Positions 8,287-17,069 of a stretch of 64,000 bases of DNA are shown here, in pieces. The translations under genes were made by a program, and so were the position numbers. Each line of letters starts with the position of its first letter. Position 1 is the stretch's first letter. The notes below the pieces were generated by a model. That model searched no databases, had not been told where the DNA came from, and saw nothing but the letters and a program-made list of their open reading frames with translations. The DNA comes from Phytobacter ursingii. GTDB lineage: Bacteria > Pseudomonadota > Gammaproteobacteria > Enterobacterales > Enterobacteriaceae. The stretch is from the NCBI GenBank assembly GCA_901456055.1, contig CABDWT010000004.1, forward strand, positions 310,001 through 374,000. Reading direction: 5' to 3'.

Positions 8287-9270
8287 ATGAAAACGACTTT
8301 CAAGCCGTTGCTGGCCGCGTTGTGCCTGTCCACCGTGTCACTGTTTTCTGTATCCGCTGTTAATGCGCAGACGATCAAAGCTGCTGATGTGCATCCGGAA
8401 GGCTACCCCAATATTGTCGCTGTGCAGAACATGGGTGAAAAACTCAAACAACAAACAGACGGCAAGCTGGAAATTAAAGTTTTTCCTGGCGGCGTCCTGG
8501 GCGATGAAAAACAGATGATCGAGCAGGCGCAAATGGGCGCTATCGATATGATTCGCGTCTCGATGGCACCCGTCGCCGCCATTCTCCCGGATATTGAAGT
8601 GCTCACCCTGCCATACGTATTTCGTGATGAAGACCATATGCATAAGGTCATCGATGGCGATATCGGTAAACAGATCGGCGATAAGCTGACGGCAAACCCC
8701 AAATCCCGGCTGGTATTTCTGGGCTGGATGGACTCCGGTACGCGCAATCTCATCACCAAAAAACCAGTGGTGAAGCCTGAGGATTTGAACGGAATGAAAA
8801 TTCGCGTCCAGGGCAGTCCCGTCGCACTGGCAACGTTGAAACAGATGGGCGCTAATTCGGTGGCGATGGGGGTGAGTGAGGTCTATAGCGGCATGCAAAC
8901 CGGCGTGATTGATGGCGCGGAAAATAACCCGCCGACGTTTATCGCCCATAACTATATGCCGGTTGCCAAAAACTATACCCTCAGCGGCCACTTTATTACC
9001 CCCGAAATGCTGCTCTACTCGAAAGTGAAATGGGACAAACTCAGCGCCGATGACCAGAAAAAAATCCTTACCCTGGCGCGTGAAGCCCAGTTCGAACAGC
9101 GCAAACTCTGGGAAGCCTATACCCAGCAGGCGCTGGATAAAATGAAAGCAGGCGGCGTGCAATTTCATGACATTGATAAATCGGTGTTTATCAAAGCGAC
9201 AGAGCCGGTGCGTGCCCAGTATGGCGACAAGCATCAGGATCTGATGAAAGCTATCGCCGACGTCAAATAA
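8287..9270 (+). CDS. TRAP transporter periplasmic binding protein (DctP family)
   Basis: 327 residues with a Sec signal peptide ending in VNAQ (about residue 28). DctP family: the carboxylate-clamping arginine is expected in GMKIRVQGSP (near residue 176) and the ligand-pocket asparagines in GVIDGAENNPPTF. It captures an organic acid in the periplasm and delivers it to the DctQM membrane pair encoded next. GGAG lies ten bases before the ATG. The cluster sits between tusA and zntA, where E. coli has no such genes, and carries no catabolic enzymes, so the ligand is unknown; the upstream KdgR-like site suggests a sugar acid such as a uronate. Confidence 0.93.
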   Translation: MKTTFKPLLAALCLSTVSLFSVSAVNAQTIKAADVHPEGYPNIVAVQNMGEKLKQQTDGKLEIKVFPGGVLGDEKQMIEQAQMGAIDMIRVSMAPVAAILPDIEVLTLPYVFRDEDHMHKVIDGDIGKQIGDKLTANPKSRLVFLGWMDSGTRNLITKKPVVKPEDLNGMKIRVQGSPVALATLKQMGANSVAMGVSEVYSGMQTGVIDGAENNPPTFIAHNYMPVAKNYTLSGHFITPEMLLYSKVKWDKLSADDQKKILTLAREAQFEQRKLWEAYTQQALDKMKAGGVQFHDIDKSVFIKATEPVRAQYGDKHQDLMKAIADVK

Positions 9271-9295
9271 CCCCCCACTTTTCTGCGGAGAATGT

Positions 9296-9805
9296 ATGTC
9301 AGAACTCTACTTAAAGTGGATGGATCGCCTGTACCTGTTCGCCATGGCGGTGGCCGGAATATCGCTACTGGTAATGACGATAGTTATTCCGATCGGCATT
9401 TTTTCGCGTTACGTACTGAATCGCGGAGAGTCATGGCCGGAGCCTGTCGCCATTATCTGCATGGTGACGTTTACGTTCATTGGCGCGGCGGTGGGATACC
9501 GCGCCGGTTCCCATATTGCGGTCAACATGCTCACGGATCGTCTGCCTGAAACGCTTAAGATCCTCTGTGCGAGAGTGGTTGATCTGCTGATGCTGCTGAT
9601 CTCAGGGATCATGTGCTGGTACAGCTACTGGCTATGCGTTGAACTCTGGGAACAACCTGTCGCGGAGTTTCCCTTGTTGACCTCAGGCGAAAGTTATCTG
9701 CCATTGCCGATAGGATCGGTCATCCTGATCCTGTTTGTTCTCGAACGATTATTGTTCGGCTCGCAGGAAAACCGCCCGGTCGTACTGATTGGCAACCATG
9801 GCTAA
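9296..9805 (+). CDS. TRAP transporter small permease (DctQ family)
   Basis: 169 residues with four predicted membrane helices. The family features are present: SRYVLNRGESWPEPVAIICM and the GYRAGSHIAVNML loop. It pairs with the large permease to form the sodium-driven TRAP membrane complex. It lies 25 bases after the binding-protein gene and 10 before the large permease gene, in one operon. Confidence 0.92.
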   Translation: MSELYLKWMDRLYLFAMAVAGISLLVMTIVIPIGIFSRYVLNRGESWPEPVAIICMVTFTFIGAAVGYRAGSHIAVNMLTDRLPETLKILCARVVDLLMLLISGIMCWYSYWLCVELWEQPVAEFPLLTSGESYLPLPIGSVILILFVLERLLFGSQENRPVVLIGNHG

Positions 9806-9815
9806 GGGGTGAAAA

Positions 9816-11102
9816 ATGGATGCATTTGTCTTGTTGTTCACCCTCGCCCTTTTGCTGGCGCTGGGGATGCCGGTGGCTTTTGCGGTGGGTTTGAGCGCAG
9901 TGGCCGGGGCACTGTGGATTGATCTTCCGCTGGAGGCGTTGATGATCCAGATAACCAGTGGAGTGAACAAATTCACGCTGCTGGCAATCCCGTTTTTTAT
10001 TCTGGCGGGGGCGATCATGGCAGAAGGGGGAATCGCCCGGCGACTGGTCAACTTCGCCTATCTGTTTGTCGGGTTTATCCGCGGCGGGCTGTCGCTGGTG
10101 AATATCGTCGCCTCGACCTTTTTTGGCGCGATTTCCGGCTCGTCGGTCGCCGATACGGCGTCCATCGGCAGCGTGATGATTCCGGAAATGGAAAAGAAGG
10201 GCTATCCGCGCGAATACGCGGCGGCGGTAACCGCCAGCGGGTCGGTGCAGGCGATTTTGATCCCGCCCAGCCATAACTCGGTCATTTATTCACTGGCGGC
10301 GGGAGGCACGGTATCCATTGCGACGCTGTTTATCGCGGGCGTACTGCCGGGTTTGCTTCTGGGCGTGAGCCTGATGGTGTTATGTCTGGGGTTTGCCCAC
10401 AAACGCGGTTACCCGAGAGGGGAGCGGATTCCGTTTAAACAGGCGATCAAAATGTTCGTTGATGCGCTATGGGGGCTGATGACGGTAGTGATTATTCTCG
10501 GCGGTATTCTCTCCGGGATTTTCACTGCCACGGAATCTGCCGCTGTCGCCTGCCTGTGGGCCTTCTTCGTCACCATGTTTATCTACCGGGATTACAAATG
10601 GAATGAGCTGCCGAAGTTGATGTGCCGTACCGTAAAGACGGTCACCATTGTGATGATTCTTATCGGCTTTGCGGCCGCCTTTGGCGCCGTGATGACCTAT
10701 ATGCAGCTTCCGATGCGCATCACCGAATTTTTCACGTCGCTGTCGGATAACAAATACGTCATTCTGATGTATCTCAATATCATGCTGTTGCTGATCGGTA
10801 CCTTGATGGATATGGCGCCGATCATCCTGATCCTGACGCCGGTGTTGCTGCCAGTGACGAATGCACTGGGGATTGATCCGGTTCATTTTGGCATGATCAT
10901 GATGGTCAATCTCGGGATCGGATTGATTACGCCTCCCGTCGGATCGGTGTTGTTTGTTGCCAGTGCGGTGAGTAAGCAGAAGATTGAAACGGTGGTGAAG
11001 GCGATGCTGCCGTTTTACGCGATGCTGCTGATTGTGCTGGGAATGGTGACCTATATTCCGGCGATTTCTCTCTGGCTGCCTGGGGTGCTGGGAATGCAGT
11101 GA
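9816..11102 (+). CDS. TRAP transporter large permease (DctM family)
   Basis: 428 residues, about twelve membrane helices, ion transporter superfamily. Visible family motifs: LAIPFFILAGAIMAEGGIARRL near residue 50, GAISGSSVADTASIGSVMIPEM near residue 105, IPPSHNSVIYSLAAGGTVSI near 150, and NLGIGLITPPVGSVLFV near 360. It is the translocating subunit of the TRAP system. It is the last gene of the operon; a 504-base stretch separates it from the convergent zntA. Confidence 0.94.
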   Translation: MDAFVLLFTLALLLALGMPVAFAVGLSAVAGALWIDLPLEALMIQITSGVNKFTLLAIPFFILAGAIMAEGGIARRLVNFAYLFVGFIRGGLSLVNIVASTFFGAISGSSVADTASIGSVMIPEMEKKGYPREYAAAVTASGSVQAILIPPSHNSVIYSLAAGGTVSIATLFIAGVLPGLLLGVSLMVLCLGFAHKRGYPRGERIPFKQAIKMFVDALWGLMTVVIILGGILSGIFTATESAAVACLWAFFVTMFIYRDYKWNELPKLMCRTVKTVTIVMILIGFAAAFGAVMTYMQLPMRITEFFTSLSDNKYVILMYLNIMLLLIGTLMDMAPIILILTPVLLPVTNALGIDPVHFGMIMMVNLGIGLITPPVGSVLFVASAVSKQKIETVVKAMLPFYAMLLIVLGMVTYIPAISLWLPGVLGMQ

Positions 11103-11606
11103 CGGATGCTCTCTCCTGCGTGGAGAGGAAACCTCAGAAAATAATATGAGCACGATCGATCCCCTCTCCTCTTTGAGGAGAGGGCCAGGGTGAGGGGGAA
11201 AATGCGGCACTGATGGTCATTCCGTTCACCTTATGTTCTGTGCTTTTCTGTCGCGACAGAACCCGTGAACGTGCCAGGGTGGCTCACCGCCACCACCCTG
11301 GCGACCCGGGCTCCCGGCCAGGAAAATCGCCGCTGGCGCGGTCCATGATGCTTATGTCGTCTGACTTTCGGGTCGGGGACCAGCCTGCGTCCTTGCAGGC
11401 TATCCCCTCCGCCCGCGTCCCTGCGGGCGGCCCCGGTCAGCCGCCAACGCCTCATCGATTTTCAGCCGGACCCTGTCATCGCTGTCACGGTTTTATTCTT
11501 ATTAAGCGGCGTTATCGCTGTAAAACGTAAGATTACCGGAGATTCCTCAGCCCACGGGGAGAGGGAGCAGACACTAAAAACGGCACCCGATGGTGCCGTT
11601 TTGCTT
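11103..11606. other. 504-bp convergent intergenic region dctM/zntA with dense dyads
   Basis: No convincing protein gene. Near 11161-11198 lies a CCCTCTCC/GGAGAGGG palindrome of the repeat family seen elsewhere. From 11246 to 11430 the DNA is GC-rich and holds five dyads: a 16-bp perfect palindrome TTCTGTCGCGACAGAA (11246-11261), 10-bp arms GCCAGGGTGG/CCACCCTGGC (11273-11302), CCGGG/CCCGG (11306-11317), AGCCTGC/GCAGGCT (11382-11401) and CCGCCCGC/GCGGGCGG (11409-11430). Then come a GGGAGAGGG box and the zntA terminator. It looks like a structured or repeated element; small open frames through it are not credible genes. Confidence 0.55.
11577..11602 (-). terminator. Terminator between dctM and zntA, probably bidirectional
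   Basis: AAAACGGCACC (11577-11587), loop CGAT, GGTGCCGTTTT (11592-11602). Each strand has a T-run after an 11-bp stem. It ends five bases before the zntA stop codon and belongs to the recurring box-plus-terminator element. Confidence 0.8.
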
Positions 11607-13808
11607 TTACCTGCGCAGAAGCCGCAGTGCGTTGGCGGTTACCAGTACCGTCGCGCCGGTATCTGCCAGTACCGCCAGCCACAGGCCGGTTATTCCGAGC
11701 AATGTTGTCACCAGGAAAATGGCCTTCAGCCCCAGCGCGATAGCAATGTTCTGCCGGATATTGGCCTGCGTGGCGCGGGCAAGGCGAATCATCTGCGCCA
11801 GCCCGCCGAGCCGGTTATGGGTTAATGCCGCATCGGCGGTTTCCAGCGCCACGTCCGTCCCGCTGCCCATCGCAATGCCAATGGTCGCGGCTTTCATCGC
11901 CGGGGCATCGTTGATGCCATCGCCAATCATCGCCAGCGGCGCATCCTGATTCAGCAAGGTAACTGCGCTCACTTTATCTTCGGGTAATAGCCCGGCGCGG
12001 AAGTCCATCTGTAACTCTCCGGCAATCGCGGCAGCGGCGCGCGGGTTATCGCCCGTTAACATCACGCCCTCCACGCCCAGATTACGCAGTGCGGCGATGG
12101 CTTCCCGCGCATCCTCTCGCAGGGTATCGCGCAGTGACAGAGAGCCAATAGCGACGCCATCACGCAGGGCGACGATCACCGTTTCCCCCTGGCTTTCGCG
12201 GGCATTGATATCAGCCAGCAGCGCGGCATCCAGCACCTCTGACGGCAGCTTATCCGGTGCGCTCAGACGGATAAACTGACCCTCAACCCGCGCTTCAATA
12301 CCTTTACCCGTCAGCGTGCGCTGCCCGGTAGCCTGAGGCGGTACCAGTTTGCGTGTCAGGGCTTCCTGCACAATAGCCTGCGCCAGCGGATGGGTCGAAC
12401 CCTGCTCTACGGCAGCGCTCAATGCCAGTAGGGACTCCTCGTTACTCCCGGCCAGTGGATACACGCCGACAACCTGAGGTTTACCGATGGTCAGCGTGCC
12501 GGTTTTATCAAACGCCACATGCTGAACACGGCCAAGCTGTTCCAGCGCCGCACCGCCTTTAATCAGCGCGCCACGACGTGCCGCCGCGGCCAGGCCTGAC
12601 GTAATGGCGGCTGGTGTTGAGATAACCAGTGCGCACGGGCAACCAATCAGCAGCAATGTCAGCCCCTTGTAGATCCACGCCAGCCAGTCTGCCGAGAACA
12701 GCAATGGCGGCAACACGGCGACCAGCAGGGCGATAACCATAATCACCGGCGTGTAAATGCGGCTAAAGCGGTCGATAAAGCGTTCAATGGGCGCGCGGCG
12801 CTCCTCGGCTTCTTCTATCAGCTTGAGGATACGGTCAATCGCGCTTTCGCCGGGGCGGGACACCACCTCCAGTGTTACCAGTCTGTCAACGCTGGTCGCC
12901 CCGGCAGGAATACTGTCGCCATCGCTGTGCTCGACGGGCAGGGATTCGCCAGTCAGTGCGCTCTCATCAAAGCTGGCGAACGGCGTCAACAGCTTGCCAT
13001 CCGCCGGTAAGCGCCCGCCTGCCGGGACCTCGATAACATCGCCGGGGCGTAAGTCCTGCGCGCTAACGCTCTGCCGCTCGCCCGCACGGATGCGCGTGGC
13101 GGTGTCCGGTTTCAGCGCCATCAGTGCGCTCACCCCTTTTCTGGCGCGGCTGGCTGCCCAGCCTTCAAGCCGCTCGCCCACCAGGAACAGCAGTAGCACC
13201 ATGGCGGCTTCTGCCGTCGCACCGATAAACAGTGCGCCGATGGCGGCAACGCTCATCAGCGTTTCGATAGCAAACCAGCTACCGCTACGCATCAGGCGCA
13301 GTGCCTGGCGCGCAATGGGATAGAGCCCCACCAGGGTGGTCACGATAAAGGCCGTCTGGCCCAGCGGATGGTTAAATTGCTCCAGCAGCCAACTGATTGC
13401 CATCAGCACAATCAGGATCAGAAGCGGCATATTTTCCTGCCAGCGCGATGGTGCAGACGCTTTGGGCGCGTTTTCATCCTGTACGGCGTACCCGGCCTGT
13501 TGAACGGCTTTTTCCACCTGTTTGCGGATATCGTTATCGGCAATGACAGTGAGTTTTTCGGTAGCAAAGGCGACCTGGACCTGATTGACCCCGGCTATCT
13601 GGCGAACGGCATTTTCCACCTTGCGGGCGCAGGCTGCGCAGTCCATCCCCGTTACCCGCCAGCTGTAACGTTCGCCATTGATATTTTCGAGGGGCGCGGC
13701 GGCAGTTTCACAGGGAGCATCGCACGTACAGGGCGCCATTTTCTCGGGTAACGGGCGAAGTTTCATGGCCGCAAACTGCGGGGGATTTTTATTGTCGAGG
13801 GGTGTCAT
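11607..13808 (-). CDS. zntA: Zn(II)/Cd(II)/Pb(II)-exporting P-type ATPase ZntA
   Basis: 733 residues. It pumps zinc, cadmium and lead out of the cytosol using ATP. In order: a Cys-rich extension (CTCDAPC, residues 27-33), a heavy-metal-associated domain with GMDCAAC (54-60), membrane segments, the actuator domain with TGES, the metal-selective CPC in the core helix, the phosphorylation motif DKTGT, MIGDGINDAP hinge, and the final LADTGATVLV helix whose Asp helps bind zinc. All catalytic residues are present. It is controlled by ZntR, whose operator lies immediately upstream. Start and length fit E. coli ZntA. Confidence 0.97.
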   Translation of the reverse strand: MTPLDNKNPPQFAAMKLRPLPEKMAPCTCDAPCETAAAPLENINGERYSWRVTGMDCAACARKVENAVRQIAGVNQVQVAFATEKLTVIADNDIRKQVEKAVQQAGYAVQDENAPKASAPSRWQENMPLLILIVLMAISWLLEQFNHPLGQTAFIVTTLVGLYPIARQALRLMRSGSWFAIETLMSVAAIGALFIGATAEAAMVLLLFLVGERLEGWAASRARKGVSALMALKPDTATRIRAGERQSVSAQDLRPGDVIEVPAGGRLPADGKLLTPFASFDESALTGESLPVEHSDGDSIPAGATSVDRLVTLEVVSRPGESAIDRILKLIEEAEERRAPIERFIDRFSRIYTPVIMVIALLVAVLPPLLFSADWLAWIYKGLTLLLIGCPCALVISTPAAITSGLAAAARRGALIKGGAALEQLGRVQHVAFDKTGTLTIGKPQVVGVYPLAGSNEESLLALSAAVEQGSTHPLAQAIVQEALTRKLVPPQATGQRTLTGKGIEARVEGQFIRLSAPDKLPSEVLDAALLADINARESQGETVIVALRDGVAIGSLSLRDTLREDAREAIAALRNLGVEGVMLTGDNPRAAAAIAGELQMDFRAGLLPEDKVSAVTLLNQDAPLAMIGDGINDAPAMKAATIGIAMGSGTDVALETADAALTHNRLGGLAQMIRLARATQANIRQNIAIALGLKAIFLVTTLLGITGLWLAVLADTGATVLVTANALRLLRR

Positions 13809-13846
13809 CGCATCCTCCGGTGAATGATAATTTTCTCATTAACCGG

Positions 13847-13878
13847 AGGATACACTCTGGAGTCGACTCCAGAGTCAA
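13847..13878 (-). promoter_or_regulatory. zntA promoter with ZntR operator
   Basis: A 22-bp perfect palindrome (13854-13875; half-site ACTCTGGAGTC) fills the spacer between -35 TTGACT (13878-13873) and -10 TATCCT (13852-13847). The spacer is 20 bp, longer than usual, as in MerR-family promoters that are untwisted by the activator. It matches the E. coli zntA promoter design. Confidence 0.93.
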
Positions 13879-13883
13879 GCGTT

Positions 13884-14510
13884 TTAAATGTACAGTGAAC
13901 GCACGATCAGGAAGTGCCCGGCAAAGTAGCAGGCTGCGGAAATCGCGTTATCGGCGCGGAAGCGGCGGCGGTAATGGCTACCCAGCCAAACAACGTTGCT
14001 TATCAGCAGCAACGCCGCGCCAACAAACGCAGAGAGCGCCGGACTGGTGGGACGGAAGAACCACAGCTCACCAGCCAGCCAGACCATCACCAGCGTCATG
14101 GCTATAAATGTGCAAACGGGTAAACGCAGCTCTTCCAGACGCGACCAAATCACCGCAATCAATACGGTGCCAACAACCAGTAGCACAACCGGCAGCGGCC
14201 AGAAGAAGGAAAGCGACATCTGCGTGGCGAAATAGATTGTGTAAAGCAGGTGGGCAAGGAAGAAGGCGCCAATGGCGTAGAGCAGTTGCTGGCGCGGCAG
14301 TAAAGTTAGCGCATCGCCAATCAGCGAGGCGCACAGTCCTGCGAGTACAAGGTAGCTGATGGCATCAAACATGGGGGCTTGCCAGGCCAGTAACAGTAAC
14401 AGCAGCAGCGTGACAGGTTTGAATACCCAACGTTGCCAGACTGGCCCACGGTAGGAAGCGTCCACATACAGCCAGGTGGAAAAACAGACAGCAATAAATG
14501 ACCAAAGCAT
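13884..14510 (-). CDS. yhhN: YhhN family integral membrane protein
   Basis: 208 residues, about eight membrane segments, YhhN/TMEM86 family. Eukaryotic TMEM86B is a lysoplasmalogenase; the role in enterobacteria is unproven. It sits directly upstream of zntA and on the same strand, as in E. coli, but zntA has its own promoter between them. In E. coli yhhM lies between yhhL and yhhN; here only 125 bases remain there and yhhM is absent. Confidence 0.92.
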   Translation of the reverse strand: MLWSFIAVCFSTWLYVDASYRGPVWQRWVFKPVTLLLLLLLAWQAPMFDAISYLVLAGLCASLIGDALTLLPRQQLLYAIGAFFLAHLLYTIYFATQMSLSFFWPLPVVLLVVGTVLIAVIWSRLEELRLPVCTFIAMTLVMVWLAGELWFFRPTSPALSAFVGAALLLISNVVWLGSHYRRRFRADNAISAACYFAGHFLIVRSLYI

Positions 14511-14635
14511 ATTAAGTCCCTGAATCCGTTATTGTATCGCGAGCACCATGCCCACGGCTCTACTCATGAGTTTAGTGGTCGTAGCAGATGAATGACAATG
14601 TTACGGAAGACAGGGGAATCTTAAAAAGGTGCTTT

Positions 14636-14911
14636 TTATTTTTTTGCTTTCAGTTTTTTCAGCCAGATAAGCAGCTCAAAAACGCCAAAGACAAAGATGC
14701 GAAACTCTTCAAGCCGTGTCATTTGCGGGCCGTCTTTCGGCAGCGTTTTTTTCATCATCGTCGCCTGTATAGCGTGCATAAAGATAGTGAAAAACAGCGC
14801 CACGTTGACGAAAATATTCAGCGGCTTAGGAAACGGGGAAAACAGGTTCAGCAGCAAAAAAGCCCAGACAAAGAGCATTAACAGCCGTCCCAGATTAATC
14901 AGTATGTTCAT
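14636..14911 (-). CDS. yhhL: DUF1145 family membrane protein YhhL
   Basis: 91 residues, with about three hydrophobic segments. It is recognised by MNILINLGRLLML and FPKPLNIFVNVALFF, as in E. coli YhhL. The start at 14911 is chosen because of the AGGAG just upstream and the E. coli N-terminus; a longer frame from 14932 lies inside rsmD. It overlaps the rsmD 3' end by 17 bases, so the two are coupled. Function unknown. Confidence 0.9.
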   Translation of the reverse strand: MNILINLGRLLMLFVWAFLLLNLFSPFPKPLNIFVNVALFFTIFMHAIQATMMKKTLPKDGPQMTRLEEFRIFVFGVFELLIWLKKLKAKK

Positions 14912-15497
14912 TTTCCTCTCCTTGTGATCCACGCTGATATAAGCGGTAGGCGACCTGTCCCGCGACTTTCTCCCGGTGCAAACTCCAGCTTACAGGGACC
15001 GGCGGCAGGCCATTTTCAACTTCGCTTTCAACATAGATTAGCGCGCCATTGGCCAGCCAGCCGTTGTTTTCCAGCAGGGTTAATGTCTCTTCGAGCATCC
15101 CTTTGCGAAACGGCGGGTCGACAAACACAATATTGTGCGGGGTACCGCTTTGGGCGAGATATGCCAGCGTGTTCCCGGTGACCACTTTACCGTTGGCGGC
15201 TTTCAATGTTGCCAGGTTTTGCTGCAACTGCTGTGCGACGCCGCGTTCCATTTCGAGTAGCGTGGCACTGGCGGCGTAGCGCGACAAGGCTTCTAAGCCC
15301 AGCGCGCCGCTTCCGGCGAAGCAGTCGAGACAACGCGCGTCGACCATAGACGGCGCCAGCCAGTTAAACAGGGTTTCGCGCACACGGTCAGTTGTCGGGC
15401 GCAAGCCAGGGCTGTCCGGCACCGGGAGTTTGCGTCCCCGCCATTGCCCACCAATAATACGTATCTGGCCGGTGGCGGCCCGATTGGGTTTCTTCAT
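14895..15497 (-). CDS. rsmD: 16S rRNA (guanine966-N2)-methyltransferase RsmD
   Basis: About 200 residues. It methylates G966 of 16S rRNA in assembled 30S subunits using S-adenosylmethionine. The SAM-binding loop is LDCFAGSGALGLEALSRYA and the catalytic motif is DPPF (VFVDPPFRKG). The start MKKPNR at 15497 follows E. coli; an ATG two codons earlier (15503) is also possible. It is divergent from ftsY across about 190 bases. Confidence 0.95.
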   Translation of the reverse strand: MKKPNRAATGQIRIIGGQWRGRKLPVPDSPGLRPTTDRVRETLFNWLAPSMVDARCLDCFAGSGALGLEALSRYAASATLLEMERGVAQQLQQNLATLKAANGKVVTGNTLAYLAQSGTPHNIVFVDPPFRKGMLEETLTLLENNGWLANGALIYVESEVENGLPPVPVSWSLHREKVAGQVAYRLYQRGSQGEENEHTD

Positions 15498-15687
15498 GGT
15501 CATCGCTTAGCTCATTATTTCGGCCTGCTATTCTAACGATGCCCGACGCGACGCGAAACCTTAATCCGCAGGCGGTGATGCGAGTTAAGGAAAGTGATAG
15601 ACTATCTCTCTAATTAACCCTAATTTTCAGCCCTGTTGCGCCAGTACGGGCTGCGCCATGAATAAACCGCGAGGAGTGTAGTCGCAA

Positions 15688-17067
15688 ATGGCAGATGAGA
15701 AGAAACGTGGCTTTTTTTCCTGGCTGGGCTTTGGGCAAAAAGATCAGGTAAAAGAAAAAGAAGCGGAGCAGGCAACTGAAACGCAGTCGCCGCATACCCA
15801 GGAAGAGAGCGAAACCTTTGCAGAAGAGGTCGTTGAGGTTACTGAAAAGCTGGTTGAAAGCGAAAAGCCGCAGCCAGTAGAAGAGGAACTGAAGCCTGAG
15901 GTCGTGGCGCGTGAAGAGCTGCCGCTGCCGGAAGAGGTGAACGAACCGGAAGGTGTCGCGGAAGAGTGGCAGCCGGAGCAGGAGCCTGTCGACGAAGACG
16001 CGGCGATAAGCGATGAAGAGCTGGAAGCCCAGGCGCTGGCTGCGGACGCGGCTGAAGAAGCGCTGGTTGTGGTGCCGGTTGACGAAGTCGAAGAGCCAGC
16101 CCAGGAGGCTGTTGAAGAGGCCGTTATTGAACAAGAGAAACCGACTAAAGAAGGTTTCTTTGCGCGACTCAAACGCAGCCTGCTGAAAACAAAAGAGAAT
16201 CTCGGTTCCGGATTTATCAGTCTGTTCCGAGGTAAAAAAATCGACGATGATCTCTTCGAAGAACTGGAAGAGCAGTTACTGATTGCCGACGTCGGGGTGG
16301 AAACCACGCGTAAAATCATTACGAGTCTGACGGAAGGCGCGTCGCGCAAACAGCTGCGTGATGCCGAGGCACTGTATGGTTTGCTCAAAGAAGAGATGGG
16401 TGACATCCTTGCCAAAGTTGATGAACCGCTGAATGTTGAAGGCAAAACACCGTTTGTTATTCTGATGGTTGGCGTCAACGGAGTCGGTAAAACGACCACC
16501 ATTGGTAAACTGGCGCGTCAGTTTGAACAACAGGGCAAGTCGGTGATGTTGGCCGCCGGGGATACGTTCCGTGCCGCGGCTGTCGAGCAGTTGCAGGTGT
16601 GGGGGCAGCGTAACAATATTCCGGTTATCGCCCAGCATACGGGGGCCGACTCCGCCTCGGTGATTTTCGATGCCATCCAGGCCGCGAAAGCACGTCATGT
16701 GGATGTGCTCATCGCCGACACTGCCGGGCGCTTGCAGAATAAAGCGCACCTGATGGAAGAGTTGAAAAAGATCGTCCGTGTGATGAAAAAGCTGGACGAA
16801 GACGCACCGCATGAAGTGATGCTGACCATTGATGCCAGCACCGGGCAGAATGCGGTAAGCCAGGCCAAACTGTTCCATGAAGCCGTTGGCCTGACGGGTA
16901 TCACCCTCACCAAGCTGGACGGTACGGCGAAGGGCGGTGTGATTTTCTCGGTAGCGGATCAGTTTGGCATTCCTATCCGCTACATCGGGGTCGGCGAACG
17001 TATTGAGGATCTACGTCCGTTTAGCGCGGGCGATTTTATAGAGGCACTTTTTGCCCGAGAGGATTAA
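15688..17067 (+). CDS. ftsY: Signal recognition particle receptor FtsY
   Basis: 459 residues, somewhat shorter than E. coli FtsY (497) because the acidic linker varies. An N-terminal lipid-binding stretch (KKRGFFSWLGFG) and a very acidic A domain (to about residue 150) precede the NG GTPase domain: GVNGVGKTTT (P-loop, near 262), DTAGRLQNK, and TKLDGTAKGG. It receives ribosome-SRP complexes at the membrane and hands them to SecYEG. It heads the ftsY-ftsE-ftsX operon, with ftsE two bases downstream. Confidence 0.97.
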   Translation: MADEKKRGFFSWLGFGQKDQVKEKEAEQATETQSPHTQEESETFAEEVVEVTEKLVESEKPQPVEEELKPEVVAREELPLPEEVNEPEGVAEEWQPEQEPVDEDAAISDEELEAQALAADAAEEALVVVPVDEVEEPAQEAVEEAVIEQEKPTKEGFFARLKRSLLKTKENLGSGFISLFRGKKIDDDLFEELEEQLLIADVGVETTRKIITSLTEGASRKQLRDAEALYGLLKEEMGDILAKVDEPLNVEGKTPFVILMVGVNGVGKTTTIGKLARQFEQQGKSVMLAAGDTFRAAAVEQLQVWGQRNNIPVIAQHTGADSASVIFDAIQAAKARHVDVLIADTAGRLQNKAHLMEELKKIVRVMKKLDEDAPHEVMLTIDASTGQNAVSQAKLFHEAVGLTGITLTKLDGTAKGGVIFSVADQFGIPIRYIGVGERIEDLRPFSAGDFIEALFARED

Positions 17068-17069
17068 CA

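Noticed and set aside
8338-9234. 298-codon open frame antisense to the TRAP binding-protein gene
   Set aside because: Shadow of dctP; no family resemblance or ribosome site.
10467-11210. 247-codon open frame antisense to the end of the TRAP large permease gene
   Set aside because: Gln/His/Arg-rich antisense of a membrane protein gene.
11231-11530. Short open frames on both strands in the dctM/zntA gap
   Set aside because: They run through a series of hairpins; Arg- and Pro-rich translations without a ribosome site are more likely non-coding.
13813-13850. Possible riboregulator hairpin hiding the zntA ribosome site (TCCTCCGGT / ACCGGAGGA)
   Set aside because: The upstream arm overlaps the -10 element, so it would not be transcribed from the ZntR promoter and cannot pair in the mRNA.
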